A stretch of DNA of 64,000 bases from Monarcha castaneiventris obscurior (GCA_026261815.1 JAMPIT010000484.1:8158501-8222500), one strand, 5' to 3'. Counted from the stretch's first letter, positions 48,361-61,254 are shown. Notes: generated by a model from the letters alone, not told the origin. Made by a program: numbers and translations.

Positions 48361-51300
48361 CAGAATCCCTCTGAAACCTGTATGTCTTGATTGTGTGTAA
48401 TACACACAGTGAATTATCAAAATTATATAAAGATAGGGAAATATTTTGTCACTGGGTATCTGGGTGTCATGTTTAGAGCGCTTGCTGTTTTACTCGCCAA
48501 GTAAAAAGTACTATGAGCTTAACCCTCTGAGGAACAAATTATTTCAGCTCTGACAGTTAATGCATGACGGGTTTCCTTTGAGAATAATGTGTCTGATAGG
48601 TGATTACTGAATGAAATTAAACTCCTTGTGGCAGAAAGTCTGTGCCTGGAGCTCTGGGGAAGCCTGGGGCCAAATCCAGTTGAGGGGGTGGTCAGTGCCC
48701 TTCCATGGGAGCCCAGGCTGGTCACAAGGTCTGGCAAGTGGAGCAGCTCTAAGTTAAAGCCAGGCTGATGGGGAAGGTAGCACTTAGCACAGGCATGGAT
48801 TTTGTGCTTCTTCTGGTCAAAAAGAAGGTTTTGTAAGTCCACAGCAGGAGTGGAGCTGGAATCCTGTCTCTGCAGTGGGGAGTGTTGGGAAGGGGCAGTT
48901 CAGGAGGGTGTTGCAGGTCTTTTTATCTTATTGTTGTCATTGGCCTTTTAGATCTGAAGTGCTCTTGTACCAAACTCAGGATGGTCAAGTCATAACCCCC
49001 TGTGGAACAGGAGAGGGGTGCTCCTAGTAATAAATAAACTGTGCTTCATCTGCTGGGCAGCCTTTAGACTGTGTGTATATGTAGCAGAGAAGAAGGAGAT
49101 AGTTGACTGTTGCTGCAAAAATTTTAGAAGGAAAAAAGCCCCACAAAAACCCAAAACCGAAACAAGAAGATCAGAAGAATCTTTCCTCCATTCTACCCTC
49201 ATCCTGCAAAAGCAGAAAACAACACCCAGTACCAGAAATGGAAAAAAAATCCTCCTTTGTTTTATAGTCAAGTGTTTCACAGCCAGCTAATCTTTATTAT
49301 TATGGCTATTAAAGCAATTAAACAGATTAAACAGAATTAATTGTTGTTTTTCTACTAACATAAAGATGGCCTCTTAACTCCAAATGCCCTTTTTTCTAAG
49401 TAAATTGTACTTTCATTCCTAATTCCAAGAAGATTGTGGTGGGGTATGCATTTTTGTCTATGCAGGCACTGTTGCTGTTAGCAACATTTTTAAAATGACC
49501 AACTAGCGTATGTAACTAAAACCGTGTTAAAAAACTCATTAAATCTTAAAAACGGTTAGATAAATTAAAGGAAGTAATAGCAGACTCCTGTATAACTCAG
49601 TACAAGAGAACATCAATATTGTTCATTGAATAGTCTATTCTTCTAATTTTAAAAGAACAACTATTTGTCATGGTTCCTGTCCTTGGGCTGGCAGTTATCT
49701 AATTAAATGCATATGAAATTCAAAAGCCTTTAGTGAGGGACAGTAATTTTCCTTGGTTGTTTTTAAAGTCACCAAGATGAAAGAAGAATTACATTGAACA
49801 GATAATGGATAAATTTCTCCATTGTGCATTAAGGCCTTGGATTGACTAATCATCCCATGGTTATTAATCAGTGTGTTATCTTATAGTTTGAAATTAGAGG
49901 TTCTGTTCTCATTATTGCTGACTCTAGGTAATAATACTTCCAGTCCTTGATTACCATGACACTCCAATGTACTGCCTTGCAAAAAACCACAAAACTAATC
50001 AAAACCAGATCAGATCTATAAAGAGCATCCCCAGTGCATTATGTTTACATGACTGTTCAGTAAGGGTATTTTTCAGTCTAGGCTTTCCAGAAAGCCCTCT
50101 GTGCTGTTTTCCACATTGATATGTGTCTGCCCCTTTTCCCTTATCACCATCCAACTGTAATGTGCTGATTTATGTTTGATGGTATTGGAAGATAGACACT
50201 GCTCAAGATTTTTGCTTAAAGAAGGTGATTCCCTCGGTCATGCCAGAACAATTCCAAGGGGTGGATTGTTCCATGTGCCCAGTAAGTACATGTGCAACGT
50301 AGACAGAAAATAGCTGTTCTCATTTTAATGTTGTGATTTCTGTACTAAATATAATGCAGTGTTCAAAGGGAGTTTGTAGACACAAATTAGCCCTGCCTGC
50401 ACCTTTTGAAGGTAGCCTGGCAAATTAGAAGGCACAGTAGTATGTAAATATATATATATTTCAGCACAATTAGGCATATATTCTGGTGTTTCTGAAGACC
50501 TGTTTTTGACCACTGATTATATATAAAGATGAAAAGACATTAAAGCAGCAGATATGAGGATGGATTCATGGGAGGATTTTGTTACTTATCCCCCACAGTT
50601 GTTTCCTATTTCTTTACTTCTGCCTTAGGGTCAGAAATCCTATGAAACTCCAAGCTTAGTGCACTTGAGGACCTTCTCTCCTATGGCTCATACTGCAGTT
50701 ATATTATTTAGAGAGAAAAATAGTCCCTGATTCTGTAATTGAAGCTTATAAGGGCATGATACAGATGCAAAGATCTGACTATTCATGTGCAGGTGTGGAA
50801 TTGGGATATTACAGCTAGATATTAGAATTGGAACAATCAAGTTAAACAAGTCTTGATCTGTACCACAATTACAGTGAACAATCCAGAGGGTGCTGTTGGT
50901 TTCTTAACAGATCTGTGATATGTAGTTTGAATTCAGCATTAAAAAATACACTGTAAAATGTTTCTCATCAACTTCAAAGACAGTGCACTGTTCAAGGAGT
51001 AGAATTCTGCTTCTAACCCAGATTATCATTTAGTGAACTGCCAATAATGATCTCTGCTCAGGAATTTCCAGTATTGAACCCTTTTGATGGCAGAATAATG
51101 ATGCTGTGAACAGACTCCTATTTCTGTTTCTGGTTTTGTCTACATCAGTGTCATGTTCAAAAGCAGTTAAATAATTCTAATTTCTGGGCTTGTTGGTGTG
51201 TGAATACACACTTCTGCTCATTTTTTAAATACTGGAAAAAGGCACTAAAAAGTAATTTCATGAATAGTGCATGTGATTTAAAGCTAAATATTTTAGAGGT

Positions 51301-51547
51301 CTGCTAGAGAGACCTCAACAGAGGTGAATAATGACTGACTTCACATTTAAAAAGTAAGGTATGCATTACACTGGAGGAAGACTGAGAAAGAGCAAGTCAT
51401 TATGCACAATCAAATGAAACAACCTTTTTGTGGTGTGTTGGGATTCACATCATCTGCTTTAGCAGATAAGCCAAGACATAGCAGAGATTAATCAGTTATT
51501 TGCTGCAATTAAATCACAAAAGTGCTTCATCAGCTTCCTGATTTCAG
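48361..51547. other. Non-coding; no gene seen
   Basis: AT-rich unique sequence. A TA-rich stretch lies at 50443-50460. Chance frames at 48519-48842 and 48990-49290 show no features; the latter are open on both strands over the same bases. Confidence 0.6.
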
Positions 51548-51818
51548 TGCTCTTTCACTTGCTTATATCCCGGCTGTGCTTGAACCAACACAAACATGGA
51601 AACAAGTGAACTCTTCGAAAGAAATTATATCCCAACATGTCAGAGCTAAAACCTCTACAGTATTAAAATTATACCCTGCTGAAACTTATAATGTCCTGGA
51701 GAGATTTTATTATGCTATGTACACTGAAGTTTGTGCTGAACTCCAACATATAGTTCACACATCTGATAAAATATTAAAGAAGGACAAATGTAGGACTTGC
51801 CAAGCTGAGGTGCTGTAA
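51548..51818 (+). CDS. Weak candidate terminal exon, unrecognised
   Basis: An acceptor-like border (CAGCTTCCTGATTTCAG) precedes about 89 open codons ending TAA at 51816-51818, with a plus-strand AATAAA at 51960-51965. The translated segment has mixed polar and hydrophobic residues and four cysteines, two in KCRTCQ near its C-terminus. No family is recognised. There is no in-frame ATG near the border, so it would have to be a downstream exon. The opposite strand is also partly open here (51715-51930), which weakens the case. Confidence 0.2.
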
Positions 51819-52939
51819 ACTTGTCCGTGCATATTTGGCCTTTCATGACTTCTTGTGCTTCTTTATTTATTGTTTCCAAATGAAGTGTGTTGCCGTGAAA
51901 ATGGCATCGTACTTGGAAAAATCCTATCAAGCAAAGTCAATCCCTAAAATAAGTGTTATAATAAATATGCAGAAATGTCATTCTTTACATTAGCCCAAAG
52001 GTTTTGTATAGCTTAAGGATATGTGCAGTAAGCTAACTATAAAAATAGAAGCTTGACAGTGGGGATGAATGTGTGTGTCAAAATAATATTACTCTTTCTG
52101 GGAGGATGGCAGAAAAAATGACACTACATCCACCAGCATGATTTTTATAGATCTGCCTCTTTGCCAGATGTCACCTTTTATAAACTACTTTATAAAAACA
52201 TGACAGCGTAGTGAAGTAGTGTGTTTATAGCTTGATAAACTTTTGTAATAAAGTTAGGATTGGCTGAAAATTAAAGCCTTAGAGCCTACTCATTAAGCAT
52301 TTGGGAAGCTTGCTCAGACTTAAAAAGGAAAATATTAAAGAAATATGCAGAATGAGTCACAGGCAGTAAGTGGCCTTTTGCAAGAGAGAATGGCTTACGG
52401 TTGTGTTTACCAGTATGCCATGCAATAACCTATCCAGATATATTACAGGGATTTTAGAGAATAAAGTTTGCATTACTTTAAATGTAAACACACAGAGACA
52501 GAATATACAGTGTGTATTAAATTATATGTTTCCGAAGAGTGCTGTGAGGACATATAGGATTATGCCATAAATATCACCCCAGCACACAATTGTTTTATTA
52601 CATAATAAAGGTCTGTAGATTACCCTCTGCTGCACCATGCAACACATAATTCAGACTTTTCATGACATGTCTAATTTATACAACTCTCTGGCTCTGGAAA
52701 TCATACAGGAATAATATCTTAGACTGTTACTAGCCTGAAAGACTTCAACACTGGAATTGCTATCCCAGAACAAACACTGGTCTGTGGAGGCTGGGGTCAC
52801 CTCTCTGTGTGCCTCACTAACTGCAGTGCAGGGAGAAAAGTCCCCTCTAGTCTGTAGGAAGGTTTGACAGACAGCTTGAAGGCAGAGTTGCAAAGACCTC
52901 CTGTATACCCTCTTGCCTCTTAGAGAATTCCTGTCATAC
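51819..52939. other. Non-coding; no gene seen
   Basis: AT-rich sequence between two candidate exons on opposite strands. A 99-codon minus frame at 52660-52959 is partly downstream of the candidate exon at 52940 but in another frame. Confidence 0.55.
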
Positions 52940-53149
52940 CTCCCTCCTTGCTTCTTCACTCAGAGAAACTTTTGAAACTATTCCACCAGACTTTATTCCA
53001 TCCATATTAATAGCTGGTGGGGAGAGGCCCTGGGCAGTACGTGCAGGGTTCTGGGCATCAGCTGCCATCATAGGGAGGCTCTCCTGGACAATATGAGGTG
53101 AAATGCTCTGTGTGCACATGGATTGCTCATAACTGGAAGTGCTCATCCA
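52940..53149 (-). CDS. Candidate internal exon, unrecognised protein
   Basis: A 210-base, 70-codon minus-strand segment. Upstream it is bordered by CATTTCTACTTCTCAG, a good acceptor; downstream it ends GAG before GTATGA, a good donor. Both borders fall on codon boundaries, and the frame stops two codons past the donor, as expected where an intron begins. The translation is rich in S, Q, A, P, E and M with no long hydrophobic run, like a disordered region of a regulatory or scaffolding protein; words such as SPPAINMDGIKSGG look protein-like. I do not recognise the family. A large-intron gene on the minus strand would explain an isolated exon. Chance remains a real alternative. Confidence 0.35.
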
Positions 53150-53517
53150 CTGAGAAGTAGAAATGTCACCGCTTGAAGGTACCCATGTTTATTTGCTCAG
53201 CCACATTTTTTTGACAGACACAACTTGAAGTCAAAATCATCCTCTAACATACAGGATCTTCTGTATGGGATGAACCATAAGCAAGCTGCTTTTTCACAAA
53301 TAATTTCTATATCTGGGAGTTTTGTAGCAATGTGAAACATATTTAAGCCAAAGTTGAAAATAAGACTATCCTTTTGGCTGTGTTTGAAGTTCTTAACCTT
53401 TCCCACTTCTATTCCCCTAGAGATGCACTTTCTTGTGTAACTTCAAACTAAACACAGTCTTTCTCTTGGGCTATGTAGGTTTGCATTTTGTGGGGAAAAA
53501 CACACAAACACAATTTG
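53150..53517. other. Non-coding; no gene seen
   Basis: Unique sequence between the candidate exon and an old CR1 copy. Confidence 0.6.
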
Positions 53518-53715
53518 CAATCATAGGAAAATAGGCTTGGAGGTCTCCCAAGAGGCAGTCAGTACACTCTGCCGTCCCAGGGCAGTACCAGCCTCTGTTG
53601 GTTTATGCTGATGTTCTACCTCTCAAATGTTATTTTAACCCTTTTTCCCCCCAGATCTTAGGTGATGGATGCTCCACAATATCTCTGGGAAAAGCCATTC
53701 TAGTATTATAATATT
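53518..53715 (-). mobile_element. Old CR1 fragment, minus strand
   Basis: Starts CAATCATAGGAAAATAGGCTTGGAGG, the reversed CR1 tail in decayed form, and later shows GGTGATGGATGCTCCACAATATC and CATTCTAGTATT, in the order of the CR1 segment coding GATGGAGATTCCACAACC-type sequence. Strongly diverged, so old. Confidence 0.7.
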
Positions 53716-53797
53716 AATTTGGGGACATGTTGGGGGGAGGGTTTTCTCCCATGTGTCTAACCCAGCCCTGGTCAAATTTCCAGAAGCAAAATGGGGA

Positions 53798-53945
53798 TTT
53801 TTTTTTTTTTTGTTTTCTCAAGGGGTTAGAGGTTTTGTTGTTGTTGTTTTTTTGTTGTGGTTTTTTTTTGTCATAGGGTTTTTTTGTTTCGGTTTTTTTT
53901 TGGAGGGGGGGGATGGTGGGAGGGGCAGGTGTTTGGGTTTTTTAA
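53798..53945 (+). repeat. T/G-rich low-complexity tract with G-quadruplex-like core
   Basis: Begins with 14 T, continues as TTG units and T runs, and contains G runs at 53905-53925 (G8, G3, G4 with short loops) that could fold as a quadruplex on the plus strand. The 155-codon frame at 53669-54136 runs through this tract and is low-complexity noise. Confidence 0.88.
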
Positions 53946-56405
53946 TAAGCCCAGCTAAAAAAAAGACAAAACTGTTCTACCAGATTTTACTAAGCCTGTT
54001 TTTAATCCTCATGTACCCCAAGAAAATGGTGCAGTACAACAGCGAAAGCATGAATTTGCAGGACAACTTGAAGCTGAGCTTTACTCTAGTATTTAGTGGT
54101 ATGGAAATCAATCTAAAAAACCCTTGTGTTCTATAATACATTCTAATGGAATTAGAATGGGAATTCTGCTTTGGATGGCATAATAGGAAAAGTGACTTGC
54201 TCATGTGATTAATGGTCTCTTGCAGGTATAGTCACAGTGGGTGGCTCTCTAGGCTCCCACAGCAATATGGAGGGCACAGGATACTGGGTTTCCTGGCAAT
54301 TGTTCCTAATAGCTGAGCATACGTGAACACAGGCCACTACTGAGAGGCATCTGCTGTGCTGTGTGTAAGATCCCAAATGACACCAACCCCAAAACACCTG
54401 TGACCCATGAGGTAACAGAGCAGTAAAGGAGTCACCTGGTTGCATTATTAGTGCCCAAGATTCAGGGCTCATTGGGAGGGAGAGTGTGGCAAAAGCTTGA
54501 ATTGAAGGAGTCTCACAATTTGAGACTTTGTTCAGAAAATAGCACAGACTTCCCTCTGTTCATCCTTTCAGTGAGGAGCAGCCACAAAGGAGGGGCTTCC
54601 AGGACATGTCCTGCCTGTGCCCATCTCCTGGACCCCAGTCCATTGATAGCTGATGTGTCTCTGAGCACTGCTGACTACTCCCCATCTCAGGAAAAGTGCA
54701 GGTTATGCTAGAGACAGATCTATTCCTTAAATTATCTGTCCTATGTAACTTGACCACACAGATTTTTACAATGGTAATAAATTTTTGGGGAAGACACCTG
54801 GCTGTTTGGGCCCAGTGTCTCTCACATGTCCCTGGATATATCCTGCTATTTATGCAGTGCTCTAGCTGCTCATGGTACTTATCAGACAGTTAAGTATCAC
54901 AGTCCTTGCCTTAGAGAGGCAAGTGAATGCTCTAATGGAGGAATATGAGGTGCTCTGGTAAATATCTAAGTAGTCAGTAATGGTTGCAGTGGAAATAGAG
55001 GAAAATTACATTATGGCATTAGAGTGGGTTAGACCTTATGAGATTTTTTTTTTATGTGGTGAGGATTAGTTTTGTTCCTCTAACACTTACAGCTTTAAAC
55101 ATGGGATCTTAGAAAACATTGCTTTTTACTGCTGATCCTGCAGTGGTCTAACTAAACAACTTTCAACTTAGTTCCCTGTGCTGAGCTTCGTGCTACCGCA
55201 GCCAAATGCAACTATCCTGAAACTAAATAGCTCAAACTTGAGGTTCTTTGGCTTGACCGGTTTTCTGCTGATTTTGTAGACTGAGTGGACTCCCCGAGGA
55301 GTCACATGAGCAGTGGGGTCAAGTGCACTGTGGTTTCTCCAGACAATTTTTTGACTGTGTAATTATTTGCAGGTTCTAATATACCTGTAGATTTCTATAT
55401 TCAGGTGTTGGCATTTGTAAATCAAGGAATTTCCAGATGCATGTGTTCTACTGATGGAGAGAGGTTCTTGTGCTACAAGTGGAGCGCTTAAACAGCACTG
55501 CCTATTTTCTTCTAACATAATGGCTTTTTCTTGATCTTTCTCCTGTCATGTTGCTTGTGTTTTTAGAGTCTTGGCAAAATGAAATCCTTTGTGGCATATG
55601 TCATTTTTCTATGCATGATTCCAAAGGGATGGGATTGTTTAGACTTTTATCTTTGCTTTGCCCAGTTCTAAAGAAAAAATAGGGGGGTAACCCCCCATGT
55701 TATACTTGTGAAAACGGATCAAACTTACTGGAACAGCACCAAAATTACACTGTGAATTATGTAGCTGTTTCATGCAATCTCTGTGTGTATGTTCTTATGT
55801 GTGTTCATTTGCACAAAAGTCAGTCTAAGTGCCCATGGAAAGGTGTATATATATGTGCTCCCATGAGCATGAGGCCTAACTCTGGCTCTACGTGCTTCAT
55901 GCGCTCCCAACTCAGCTTGTGCAAGTCCTTCACACAATGTCGCAGGAGGGGGCTTGACCTGGTGGGTTTGTATCCAAAGCTGGATTTAAAGCCCAGAGGA
56001 ATTCAGCAGTGTTTTGTTTGGCTCATTTCTGTGGAAGGTGCTCACTCCCTGCCAGCACTGAATGTCAGCTGTAGAGGTGTGGGGTGATTCTGCATCACAC
56101 ACAATGCACTGCCTTGTTCCATTCAATTTATTCAATACTTTGTCCTTTATGTTTTCACTCTCTGGTTCTTGATGGTTCCTGAGAAAGCACGAAGTGAGGT
56201 TTTGTAACTGATTTGGGAAATAGAATTATGAGAAGTTCTGTCAGTTATATGATATGGTGATTTGATCCTTTGCAATATCTGATACTTCATTTCTTCATGT
56301 CCTTTTTGAAAAAAAGATGAGATTTCTTCAAATTCTACTCACAAGTTACATTTAAATTGCTTATACCCAAAATATGAAACAATTATAAAGTGAAATTAAA
56401 TAAAC
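53946..56405. other. Non-coding; no gene seen
   Basis: Mixed-composition unique sequence with many overlapping short frames and no recognised element. Confidence 0.55.
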
Positions 56406-56449
56406 GGAATCTTCCATTTTATGCCTAAGCATTAGGCATGGAAGATTTC
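56406..56449. repeat. Bulged inverted repeat (hairpin)
   Basis: ATGCCTAA (56421-56428) pairs with TTAGGCAT (56432-56439) around a GCA loop; after a five-base bulge (56416-56420) ATCTTCC (56409-56415) pairs with GGAAGAT (56440-56446), and the pairing can extend by three more pairs including one G-T. That gives about 18 pairs with one bulge. It may be a chance hairpin, the relic of a small inverted-repeat transposon, or a small RNA fold. Confidence 0.6.
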
Positions 56450-58699
56450 AGCCAAACTGAATATGTAGCTGGTCATTTCCTTGTTTGAATGCTGGGGTTT
56501 TTTTTTCTTTTTAATGGAATTTTATTGCATTTCTCTTGAAGTGACTTTTGGAAACAGTAGTTTTCCATGACTTGTAGCCAGTGGGAGCTGTCTGGATCAT
56601 TGTCAGATATTCAGGCTCCTCAGTTAGGGTTTCCTATGCTGAGTAAATTCCTTCTGAAATTTAATGTCACAGTCTATCTTCTTCTTTTACTTTTGGAATA
56701 TGTTGCAAAGACAAGTTGAATTCAATTTGTGTTAACCCACAAGCCCCACTTTTTTCCCTCAGCAGATCTCTCACCCTCTTCATCTTCTCTTGGTTTTGGA
56801 GATTTTACAGAGGGAGGTTGAGCATGAAGGCATGGAAGCAAGGCAGAAATGAGGAAATGTAACTAAAGAGCTCAACTCTCAGAGAAGGAAAGATGCCAGA
56901 AAAACTGTACTTTATGTAGAAGAAAGGTGTTTGATTGACTTTATTGGACTTAGCATTTGACTCAAAGTAGGTCAGCAGTGAGATACTGTGTGGCAGTGTG
57001 ATGAGATTGGAGAGAATTATTCCAAAAGCAGGATAATCTCTGAATTAGAAAAAGCGCATGGAGGAATGGATTAAGAAGGGGTGTAAGTAGAATTTTTTCC
57101 AGAATATTAATAATAAAGCTTTTTAGATTAATGTTTCTGGTAAAACAGACAATATTCTTAAAACTGAATATGGTTTTTCCGGATGAGTATTTAGTACTTT
57201 GTGACAATAAATCATTACTTAGTTGAGAAAATCCTGTCAGGAAAAAAAGGAATATTGTGATAGAAGGAAAGCTTTTACAAGTGATTCATTCACCTTTTTA
57301 ACTTCAACTTGGATAGTTATGAAACTGATCCCAGGGATGTTGTTGTCTGGCATTGTCATTTTGGTAAATATTTGAGTGAGGTTTACAGAGATGAGTACAG
57401 GACTATGCAGGTGCCATTTAGTATCCATGTTTTTTTCTTATTAGTTTCGTAAATAATATTTAATTATATTTATAAATGAAAAATACAACCAGTAAAATAC
57501 TTCATTTTTCCATCTTAAAATTAGCTGAAATAAATAATTTTGTGTGTTACAAAGATTTCGGCACTCCTGTTTCTGCAGTCTTTGTCAGATGCAAAGTGGG
57601 CTTTTAAATAAAATTGCTTAAAACAAACAAAAAATGTGTCCAGAAAGTAAAAGAGGCCATGTAAATCATGGCCACTTACAATTTCAGAATCTGAGGGTCT
57701 TGGTAAGTGACTTATTTTGACTTTCAGATTTTTGCTTGTGCGTGTGGTTGTTTTGCTTTACAAAGAAAATTAAGTGAAAAGATCAAAGTACCAATTTTTT
57801 CATTTCACTTGTTTTCCTGACTGCCCCAAAATGATGGTGATTGATGTATGCATTTTAACAGCTTCAGTGGAAGGGTCCACTTAACTGCATCGGTTTTCTA
57901 TTTTATGATGGGCCAAGGTAAATTATCTTTTTCTTGTATGTATAGTCTACCTTTGTTGGTGGTTTTTTTTGTGGGCAGAGGAAATCTACTTAAAATTCCA
58001 TTAGTTCCTAAGAGTTGGTTCCTAAGACCATATAAAACCTGTCCAAAAATTGAACCATGAACATACCAGAACTATTCACCACAGCTGTCAGAGGAATAAA
58101 TGTTATTTCTCTGTGTTCCATAGTTTAAAAGAAATACTTGGTGGTTTCCATTTCTGCAGTGTCTGGCTACCTTGGACGTGTTGTTGATCTTGGCCACATG
58201 ATATGAAGACCGTAATTGTTTTCCACAAGGTAATAATTATTTTTTGTTAATGTTATTGAAGTTGATGAAGAAATATTTTACTTGTGAACTCTGCTTTCCC
58301 AGGTAACAGTAACTATTCCTTTGGAAATAGAATATCTTAAATTTGTGTAGTAGAAATGGCAAGCTACTCCAGTATAGGTGATTTCAATTTTTTGACGGGC
58401 TGCAAAAGGGAGCAACAGGGTTCACTTTGTGGAGTTGTAATTTCAGGAATGTCAGTTACTGAAATTAATTTTCAGATAGACCCAAAAGAAATATAGACAG
58501 AGGGAAACTTTGTGACTGATTAAAAGAGTTTGTAGTTCATCCCAGTAACAGGAGCTAGGCAGCTAGCTGGTTTGAACTTTTAAGAAGAAATTTAAGTTCA
58601 GATTTTGATTAAGGGACTTCTTCTCCGTCTGCAATTCCAGGACCTGTTTATATAAAAGCCCCGGAATTTCATTGCAAACAGATTTGAAAGGGAGAGTTA
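56450..58699. other. Non-coding; no gene seen
   Basis: AT-rich unique sequence with chance frames only. Confidence 0.6.
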
Positions 58700-59060
58700 A
58701 ACCACCTCAGCTTCAACCTGAGACAGAATGGATCTTCTTAATCATTATGAACCCCTGCCATTAGTGCTGACGTGGGTGATAAATAGCCTGTCTGCTGTCT
58801 CCATCCAGCCGCCCTCCTTTATAGCTGTGGTGTTGCAACACTTTAAACTTGCACTTCTTTCTGGTGAGCTAGGAGACCGTAGATAATCACTTACGTGGAG
58901 TTCATATTAATTATATTGACAGCAAAATGAAGTATCTTAATTTCCCACTATCGATCAGAGGATTCTTTGGGAGGCTGCAGGGCTTGGATAGCTTTCTGTT
59001 GGACCTGGTCTTCATGCCGGAGGTCTGCAAAGTGTCTCATATATAGCCTTTTGCTGTCCT
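58700..59060. promoter_or_regulatory. Candidate conserved non-coding element
   Basis: Complex, non-repetitive sequence with several retained CpG words (TGACGTGG, GACCGTAG, TTACGTGG, ATCGATC, GCCGGAGG) and CTTTATAGCTG, TATTAATTATATTGACAG-type words. This mix resembles developmental enhancers. No open frame of note and no repeat family seen. Confidence 0.3.
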
Positions 59061-60103
59061 CCATAACAGTCTAATTTCTCATTTGATAGATGTTTTGTGT
59101 ACTGACCAACATTGGGGTATGACTTTGTGCATTTAAGGGGTCAGTCTGTAAGGCACAAAATAAAAAATAACCCATTTATATCAACCTTGAATGTCAGCTA
59201 AAATCTCCTGAGAAACCAGTGCAGCCGAATGTGTGTGAAACACTGCAGATGGAGCTCTGGAAAACATCTTGGCCATGTGAGCAGAAGAATTTCTTTCCTG
59301 AAGGTGGGAGGCTTTGTAACAGCTCATTGCTAGCAAAGCTCTTGATTTATTTGTAATTAATCATGTACTGTTGTTTGACAGTATGAAATAGAACTAGAAA
59401 GCAATCACTTGTAACAGGAAGCAACTGTCAGTTAATACACTAATGAATGAAGTTTACCAAAGGTCAAGTGATGGGAGAAATGAAACACTGAGCTTCTGTG
59501 CCCAGAAAATTCATCCTTTAGCATTTCAGATCTGTTTTAGTTTGTTTGCAAACAGTGGTTCCTCATTGTTCTTGCAGTGTTCATGTTGGTTCGTGCTGAT
59601 GCTGAACTTGCACAGGTTTAAACTTCTAACGTGATTAAATCTCACCTCTGTAGCTCAGAAAATCTGTGTATTTATTTTAGTGGAAACATGAGAAAGGTCT
59701 TAAACCAGTGCTCAGTTTGATTCAGTAATGTTTTTATTATTATTCAGGTAGTCATTGTTTTCATAAGGGTGAGTCACATAATAAATGCACCAGACATTAC
59801 CTGTAGTAGGTGTTCCTAATATTTGACAGCCAGACAGATTTACTGGTTTGGGTTTTTTGTTTCAAATCTGGCATACCACTGATATTTGCACACAGAGTCC
59901 AAAATGTGCTTGGATATTTCTGTTTGCAATTCTGTCTGTACTCTGCCACAGAGGTAGGTGAAAACAAAAGCGTGAGATATTTCCATTTAAGAAACAGACT
60001 CCTGGCAATTTGGTATTCTGCTTCAAGGTTTCAGTAACCCATATTTCAGATTTCATTACAATGTGTTCTGTGATGTTGTTCTACATTATTTTTGTTTCCT
60101 GTC
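59061..60103. other. Non-coding; no gene seen
   Basis: AT-rich unique sequence. Confidence 0.6.
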
Positions 60104-60121
60104 AAAAAAAAAAAAAAAAAA
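60104..60121. repeat. Poly-A run (18 bases)
   Basis: A pure A run after TTTCCTGTC. No AATAAA lies shortly upstream on the plus strand, so a retrocopy tail is not supported. Confidence 0.92.
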
Positions 60122-61254
60122 GCAGATTTTGTGAGCCTTAAGATGTCTTTGCAGTAAGAGTTGGCAAATCTCAGCAGCCTCCCCTGGAATCTAGGCATAG
60201 ATACCTATCTTCTGGAAATAAATCCTGTTGAATTGGCATCAGATGCACTGTGAAAGGGATGCAAACAATGCATCTATGAAAGTTGTCAACCCTGTATACT
60301 GTCTTGTGGGCTGGGCTGTCCAGCACTGCACAGTTCTTTCTATCTCCATGAAGGAGAAAGGCTGTGAAATGCCCTTTTTATGGATTAATCTCAAACATCC
60401 TATTTATGGATTTGAAAGTTGCTGTAAATTTACCCCAGTGTTTTGCATTTAGGTGATTTGTATCTTCAAGCAGGAAACTGTGTGCATTTCCTGGGCAAAT
60501 CATTTCGATATTTTAAGCATCCTGGAAGCAGTCTGGCATAAAGGAATGCTTCAGGAGGTATAATAATGGTGTTTGCCAGCTGTGGACATTGTGGCCAGCA
60601 GTGAAACCCTGGGTGTGGTGTAATTGTGGGTTTGGGTTTCTTTCACTGATTTTAATTCATAGAGGTATCTGTGGTACTTAGGTTTCGGTTTTTTACTCTC
60701 TTGATACAAAATAAATTTCAATGACATGTAATTATGTTAGAGGTAAAATGGACACAGCCTTTTAAATTGGCTTGTAATGATATTTCAGGAGGGCGTGTTC
60801 CTTGGGAAGATGACGTGTGGTTTGACAATGTCAGTAAACAAGCACTTTTTTTCAGATTGCCATTGTGTGTTGTGTACATTAAACTATTTGGAATAAGCTT
60901 TTGATTTATGTAAAAAATCAAGTAAGGTTTGACTCTATATTGAATATTTTTGAGTAGTATCTTTTAAATATTATGCTTTGTACCTGCTTTGAAAGTAGCA
61001 AAGGCAGCAAAAAACTATTTTAATATAAAAGTTTGTTTAATTATCTATGCTGAACAAGTCAGCAACACAGCATAAATAGGAAATAATATTGCTTTTATAC
61101 TTTAAAATTTAAAATACATATAAGTAGCCTTGTAAGTTGTTCTCCTGCTTAAGGCATTTGGCAGTTTATTTCTTATTTCCTGAATATTTCAAGATGTAAG
61201 CTTTTTAATGTTCAAAAGAAGCAGGGCCATAAAGCAAATTGTTTTGAAACTCCA
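60122..61254. other. Non-coding; no gene seen
   Basis: AT-rich unique sequence. Confidence 0.6.

Noticed and set aside
51296..51316. GAGGTCT / AGACCTC inverted repeat
   Set aside because: Seven pairs around seven bases is expected by chance many times in 64 kb.
53669..54136. 155-codon plus-strand frame
   Set aside because: Runs through poly-T, TTG and G-run simple sequence; the predicted product is phenylalanine-, valine- and glycine-rich low-complexity.
55682..55696. G6-TAA-C6 perfect hairpin
   Set aside because: Only six pairs and no downstream T-run or conserved context; most likely chance.
60104..60121. Poly-A run as tail of a processed retrocopy
   Set aside because: No upstream poly(A) signal close by, no coding-like sequence before it and no flanking duplication seen.
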